Source of the DNA: Gymnopilus junonius
Lineage: Eukaryota; Basidiomycota; Agaricomycetes; Agaricales; Galerinaceae
NCBI GenBank assembly: GCA_015501075.1
Contig: JADNYJ010000214.1
Span: 1-61,657, forward strand
DNA: 61,657 bases
Direction of reading: 5' to 3'
Under the pieces are notes generated by a model, which was not told where the DNA came from, made no database searches, and saw only the letters and a list, made by a program, of their open reading frames with translations. How positions within the stretch are numbered: the first letter of the stretch is position 1; each line of letters begins with the position of its first letter. The translations under genes were made by a program, and so were the position numbers. Below, in pieces: positions 56,925 through 61,657 of the stretch.

Positions 56925-58574
56925 TCAGAAAGAATGCCCAGCCATAATATCATCAAAGCTGAGGAGGCCGATCTGACTGTCGTCATGATAATGGGCTCCA
57001 TCCAAATGATGCGCGAACTCTTGCCCAAACTCTAAAGTGGAGGTGTTGGGCGCGAGCACGGTGACGTTTTCGGTATATTTCGGCATGCCGAATTCGACGG
57101 GGCGGATGGCGGTGATGTCAAAGTCGTCGCCGAGGAGGACGGAAGATTCGGAAGACCAGAGGTTGTTCGAGTCCCAGTTGAACGCGGCGAATTCTTGTTG
57201 CATCTGCATTTCCATCTGCAGTTCCATCTCTGCTTGGGCTTGGGCTTCGAGCGACGCGTCGGGTCCGAGGTGGGTATAGTTCTGAGAGAGGAAGGTGGAA
57301 GTGGGGGTATACGGCCCGGCCATGGGTGAGGAAGGACTGGATGACCCAGGGCTTATTGAGGATGGGGGAGAGACGATCTGGTGCGCTGGGAGCAGGGCGT
57401 CGGGGGAAGGGACGGTGAGTTGTTGGAGCGTTGGCTCGCTATGTCGGTGACCAGTGGTGTTGAACATGCTTCGCAGGAATTCAGAGGACTTGTCAAACGC
57501 GCGTCAGCTGGGGGATGAAGATTAAGCAAAAGAAGAACATACCTGCAGACTGGCCTCAAATTGACCTGGAAGCGGGTATGAAGGCGGAGGCGCAAACGCG
57601 TTCTGGTTGGGGACAAAGTCGAACGATGACATCACGTCCTCAGGGTGGCCTGGATGGGCTGATCGCCGGCTGATCATGGGAAGAAGTGATGGCGACGTGG
57701 GGCAGGAAGGCGTCATGTGGTAGACGTTAGGGATTTGGATGGACTGATAGGGAGGAGGGGTTGGAGCGGAAGCGGAACGACCATGATGGCGAGGAACCGG
57801 AACGACAAACGACACGCTCGAGGACTCCTCCAATTCCGTCTTCTTCACCAACTTCTTGTTCTTCGCCTTGCCGTCCCTGTCCCTGGAGCGCTGTGGGCGA
57901 TAGACGTAGTTGGGGTACAGCTTCTCGTGCTCCGCCTTCTTGTTCTTGGCCAAATCCTCCCAATATTTGCGCTCTTCCGAAGGCAAACCCTTCCACTGCT
58001 GGCTGATCGTCTTTGAAAGATCTGCCTGCCTCTGCTTCTTTGTGGGCCCCTCCGCCGAGGCGGCCGCCTCCTCCTGCTCCTGCTGGCGCTCCTCGCAGCA
58101 CTTGCGTCGGAAAAGGATGAAAGCGTTCTCTGGACGCTTGATGTAGTCCTCGTCGCCCTTTTTCGGCCTGCGTTCGACGACGACGTCGGTACTGGATGTT
58201 GATTTTCGGCGTTTAAGATTTACAGTGGAGGGAGATGAAGAACGAAGAGGGGAATCAGGAGAAAGAGTGCGTGGAGGCGTGTAAGCGGATGAAGATGACG
58301 ATGCGGATAATGTACATTGCGAAGAAGGGAGCGAACGAAGGTCGGGTTCAAAAGGCGAATTTGAAGGAGAGGAGTAAGGACTGTCGGACAGGTTATGGTG
58401 TATAGGGAAGGTGAAGGCGCGTGGCGTGGGCGATACGATGTTGAGGGAAGGGAGTTGTGGTGCATCCGTCGTCACGTCTAGTGCTGGAGAGAGAGAGAGG
58501 TGAGTGGACAATTGTTCGCTGAAAATGGAGAACATACTTCGGGATTGGGTATCGCGAGTGCGTAAGGCGGGCAT
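56925..58574 (-). CDS. HMG-box transcription factor, second copy (sexual-development regulator-like)
   Basis: Three exons: 58538-58574, 57543-58483 and 56925-57488; 513 residues. Ser/Pro-rich N-terminus with a basic KRRKS; HMG box at about 126-208: YIKRPENAFILFRRKCCEE, then SKTISQQWKGLPSEERKYWE and KAEHEKLYPNYVYRPQR. About 20 residues (144-163, Gln/Glu/Ala-rich) are inserted between helix 1 and helix 2. The box resembles the fungal MATA-type group, which includes Ustilago Prf1 and Coprinopsis pcc1, regulators of mating and sexual development; I cannot assign orthology by eye. The C-terminus is Ser/Pro-rich, then Gln/Met-rich (EMELQMEMQMQQEF) and acidic, as in activation domains. The first intron (58484-58537) is a multiple of three and could be retained. 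Nuclear by inference. Confidence 0.86.
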
Positions 58575-60326
58575 GATGGGTAGAGAGACAATGAAGATTA
58601 GGACTTGTCGTAAGGAGAGGGGACAATGGGAGTAGGAGGGATATTCACACAAGGAGGAGAGGGAAAGAATAATGGGTGTCGCAAGTCGAGATGCCAATCG
58701 TTTTCTTTGTCTCTGCAATCAGGGAGAACAATTGCGTGGGGCGGGGCACAAAAAGCAAAACAATTGGCAGCGGAGAGTTTTATAGTTCAGTCTGGAAGCG
58801 ATGCCCAGATTGGTTCCGCCGAAGGACACGAGCCCTCGTTTCGTAAGGTTCACCTGGGGATTCTCTTTCATTGTCCCCTCCCAAAACGGATGCGACGAGG
58901 GACCAGCGCCCGATATGGATTGGACGAGAGTTTTCGACACACTGTTGCCCTCTGTTTGGTGCCAGTATGGAGAGATGCTGCTTAATTTCTCTATTGTCTT
59001 TTTGCCCGAACCCCAGCCAATCCCCTGGGTCACACCGGTCTATTCGTCCGAGTCATCCCTCAATTGTACCCGCTAACCAATTTCACTCTTATCTCCCCCT
59101 ACGTAAGCAGTCCTCTTCCACATCTCTCCGCGGACGCAAATCGCGCTCTCTGATCCCACCTATTTCTCGCCATCGCTGACTCGTCTGCCCCCCTCCTCCT
59201 CTCGCTCCTTGTCGTCGGGTCTTATCGTCGGGTGAGCACATTATTTAATATCATCGTACGACGTAAAACTGTCATCATCTTTAGGCCTTTAATCGATTAA
59301 ACATACGTCTAAAAATCCTTCTAAAAGATATGGCCATCGTGATTAAATTATCCACGTGTGCCAGAAAAGCGCGTCCCATGGGTAATTTTGGCGTTGCGCT
59401 TTCACCCTACCATAACAAGTAGTTGAGACCCGGCCGCTTGTCCACGGCACAGAGCAGTACCCACGAATGTCCTTCCCATCACCCGATCCCTAATCTCACG
59501 ATCCGCTGTGCGTCAGTCCTCTCTTCCGTCAAGTTTTCCGTACTATATTGAATCCAAATCATATCTTTGTGAATAGTATCGAGTATACCTTGTCTCAATC
59601 ACCTCGGAACGCTCGCAAGACCCGATCCTTTGCCCCTCCCGAATCATTTCTGGCCTCGCTCGGGCCTGCAGCGAAAAAAAGTCACATCTCGTGATAAATC
59701 CGACGTCATTCCATGTTCGTAACCGGTGGCGGTGAACCTTGACGGGCTTTGCTCAAAAGGAACATGGACATGGAATACCGGACCTTTTCCTTTAATGAGT
59801 TGCTTTGTGCGAATGTTTTAAACTCTTGCCCTTTGCCCCCAAAGTACGCATATATAAAATCTGTTATGAACCGTAATAGCCGACTTATCGAACAACATCA
59901 ATGAACTTTATGTGGATTTTTAATTAGCTTCGAAAATTCCCTTGATCATTCGGCCATCCGAGCGGCGGATGATAGGTACCAAGTAGATGAATATAGCTTG
60001 GATCGATGCGCTCTTTCCTAGTCACCTCTTTGACGGCCCAAGCTCATTGAAAACAACGGATAGTTCATGTCATATGTATACCCTGAGGGACGCGATCAAG
60101 CTGTGAAATTAAAGGATATGACAAGATCGGGGCGGAAGATCGCTCATTTCTTAATTTAGGCGTTAGGATTCTTGCATTGTAGACGAAAATGGGAAAATGC
60201 CACGCGCTGAGATTCGATTTTCGATTTTAGAGAAGGGAGATCCTATATGACATTGACATGCAACGCAAGAAAGGGCTGTGCTCACTGTTGTTCAAGTGCG
60301 GGTGTTGAAATTGAGGGTCAGTGGTC

Positions 60327-60351
60327 AGAATAGAATAGAATAGAATAGAAT
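60327..60351. repeat. AGAAT microsatellite
   Basis: Five consecutive AGAAT units. Confidence 0.9.
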
Positions 60352-60757
60352 GGGACTCGTTAGTGACAAACACCCTACATTATACGTCTGTCTATCTATC
60401 TATATGTTACTTCATACTTATCAACTCGGAAGGTCCGAGTCAGAGGTATAAATACGCCAGGATCATTTCTGAGCGGCAATAAGAGGGGTGTAATAGCAAT
60501 AGCGCATTGGCCACCAAAGAAATTTAGGGGACATAGTGACCATACTACTATTTCGCCCACCATTTCACGCTTGGACCGCTGACCTCTTGTCTCTTGATTC
60601 TTGATTTGTAAGGCCTTTTATTACACGCGTTTGGTCTAAATTTGAAATTGGATCGTTGCGTGGTGAATTCAAGAGGATTCGGATGTTTTAACTGCATATG
60701 TACAGTATTTGCTTCCGCGGAACCAAAAATTGAACGCTCGATCGTCAGCCGCAATTA

Positions 60758-60778
60758 TCAAATCAAATCAAATCAAAT
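60758..60778. repeat. TCAAA microsatellite
   Basis: Four TCAAA units. Confidence 0.9.
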
Positions 60779-61657
60779 AAGGCGCGGTATGAATGTCGAG
60801 CTGTAAACGGTGTGTAATAGCTGTAGAAGTACGTCCAAGAATCACGGAGTAACAGGGGGAATGTGCAGTGTCAGTGTCTATCTGTACAGCTGTATGGAGA
60901 ACATATATTTGAGGGAAGGTCTAGGCAATGGCGTGCCTAGTCAGAATCATGAGAACGTCTAGTCATACAGTTTTTTTGACTTGATTGACTATTTCCGCTT
61001 GGTATAATTGACAAGACGTGAGGATTATGATCAAGGATAGAGTGAGATCAAGTTCGAAAGAACAATGTGTCGGAGTGTGTAGTCAGAGATCTAGAATACC
61101 GAGTGTACGCTTCGTATTAGCAGCGTCCGTGGAGGTGGGACGAATACCTGAAAACAAGTGTGTAACGATAATGACGCGACGTTGTTTTGTCATTTATTAC
61201 CAGCGTCAAAGTACCACTTGAACGCATCCGGGCGGGTACGTATGGGGGGATATGCTACGCTCAGAGATGAGATTAATTTAGAAGCAGCAGATGGATGCGA
61301 CCTTGGAAACCGTATGGGTCTTAAAATAGGTGCAGGTGAGTGCAGACGGCGAGTCATAGAGCTCTGCCTTGTGTGATCCATGAGAAGCTTGTTAATGAGT
61401 CCTGTGGGCTTTTTTACTCACGCATCACGGTGAGAATGTCCGAAGATAGACCTTGCCACTGGGTGGCGCGTCTCCGAATTGCTGTGGATTTTTTACGAAG
61501 AAGGGTGTTGATTAATTGGTCCTTCTTAGAGTTCTAATGGGTGATGGTTGAGAAGCAGAAAAAAAGGTACAGGGAGTTTGGATTGAAGATATTTCTCATA
61601 TCCGTGAGGGAGGAAATGAGGGGTCTGGTCGTTAAGTTAAGCATCAATGGGAGTATC

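Larger units (their letters stand above)
58575..61657. other. Gene-free region to the window end
   Basis: About 3.1 kb. The first part holds the promoter of the HMG-box gene. Further right are a five-unit AGAAT microsatellite (60327-60351) and a TCAAA microsatellite (60758-60778). No open frame shows a recognisable feature. Confidence 0.4.

Noticed and set aside
57727..58101. Gly/Arg-rich frame inside the second HMG-box gene
   Set aside because: Shadow frame; the HMG box occupies the same bases in the correct frame.

Overview
The window looks like nuclear DNA of a mushroom-forming basidiomycete (Agaricomycetes, probably Agaricales). The evidence is many short introns of about 38-70 nt, a histone H3 gene cut by five introns, and families typical of such genomes: a DOMON-cytochrome b561 reductase, an RTA1-type seven-helix protein, F-box genes opening with a PYxLAAVCxxW-type motif, a fungal HNH nuclease, agaric-type kinase-like genes with an HGD loop, and HMG-box regulators. 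Gene density is low, and much of the window is gene-poor DNA with gene relics, repeats and two non-autonomous transposons. Splice coordinates below were read by eye and checked for reading phase.

Layout, left part. 0-3.7 kb: a tandem pair of MYND-finger genes, the second with a one-base frameshift. 4.7-5.6 kb: a small secreted protein built from repeated exon modules. 6.2-7.0 kb (minus): histone H3. 9.5-11.2 kb: DOMON-b561. 13.3-13.7 kb (minus): a small C2H2 zinc-finger gene. 14.4-15.1 kb: a hAT-like MITE with an 8-bp target duplication. 15.9-17.9 kb: two convergent unrecognised genes whose 3' ends overlap. 19.0-20.5 kb (minus): truncated MYND and kinase relics side by side. 20.9-22.5 kb (minus): the fuller kinase-like gene.

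Layout, right part. 22.7-33.1 kb: mostly gene-poor, with low-complexity tracts and a duplicated segment. 33.1-34.7 kb: a chitin-binding (CBM5/12) plus DM9/DUF3421 protein. 34.9-36.2 kb (minus): first HMG-box gene. 37.2-37.8 kb: AIG2/gamma-glutamylcyclotransferase-like gene. 38.8-40.3 kb: RTA1-like gene. 41.0-41.6 kb: a CACTA-like MITE. 44.4-45.7 kb: F-box pseudogene. 46.0-47.5 kb: HNH nuclease gene. 48.2-48.6 kb: a fourth, 5'-truncated MYND relic. 49.8-50.9 kb (minus): F-box-like gene. 56.9-58.6 kb (minus): second HMG-box gene, related by eye to fungal sexual-development regulators. 58.6-61.7 kb: no gene seen.

The genes do not form one pathway. The main themes are a recurring GC-AG intron that splits the MYND finger in every copy retaining that part, an exon-shuffled small secreted protein with decayed internal splice donors, and repeated gene duplication followed by partial decay.
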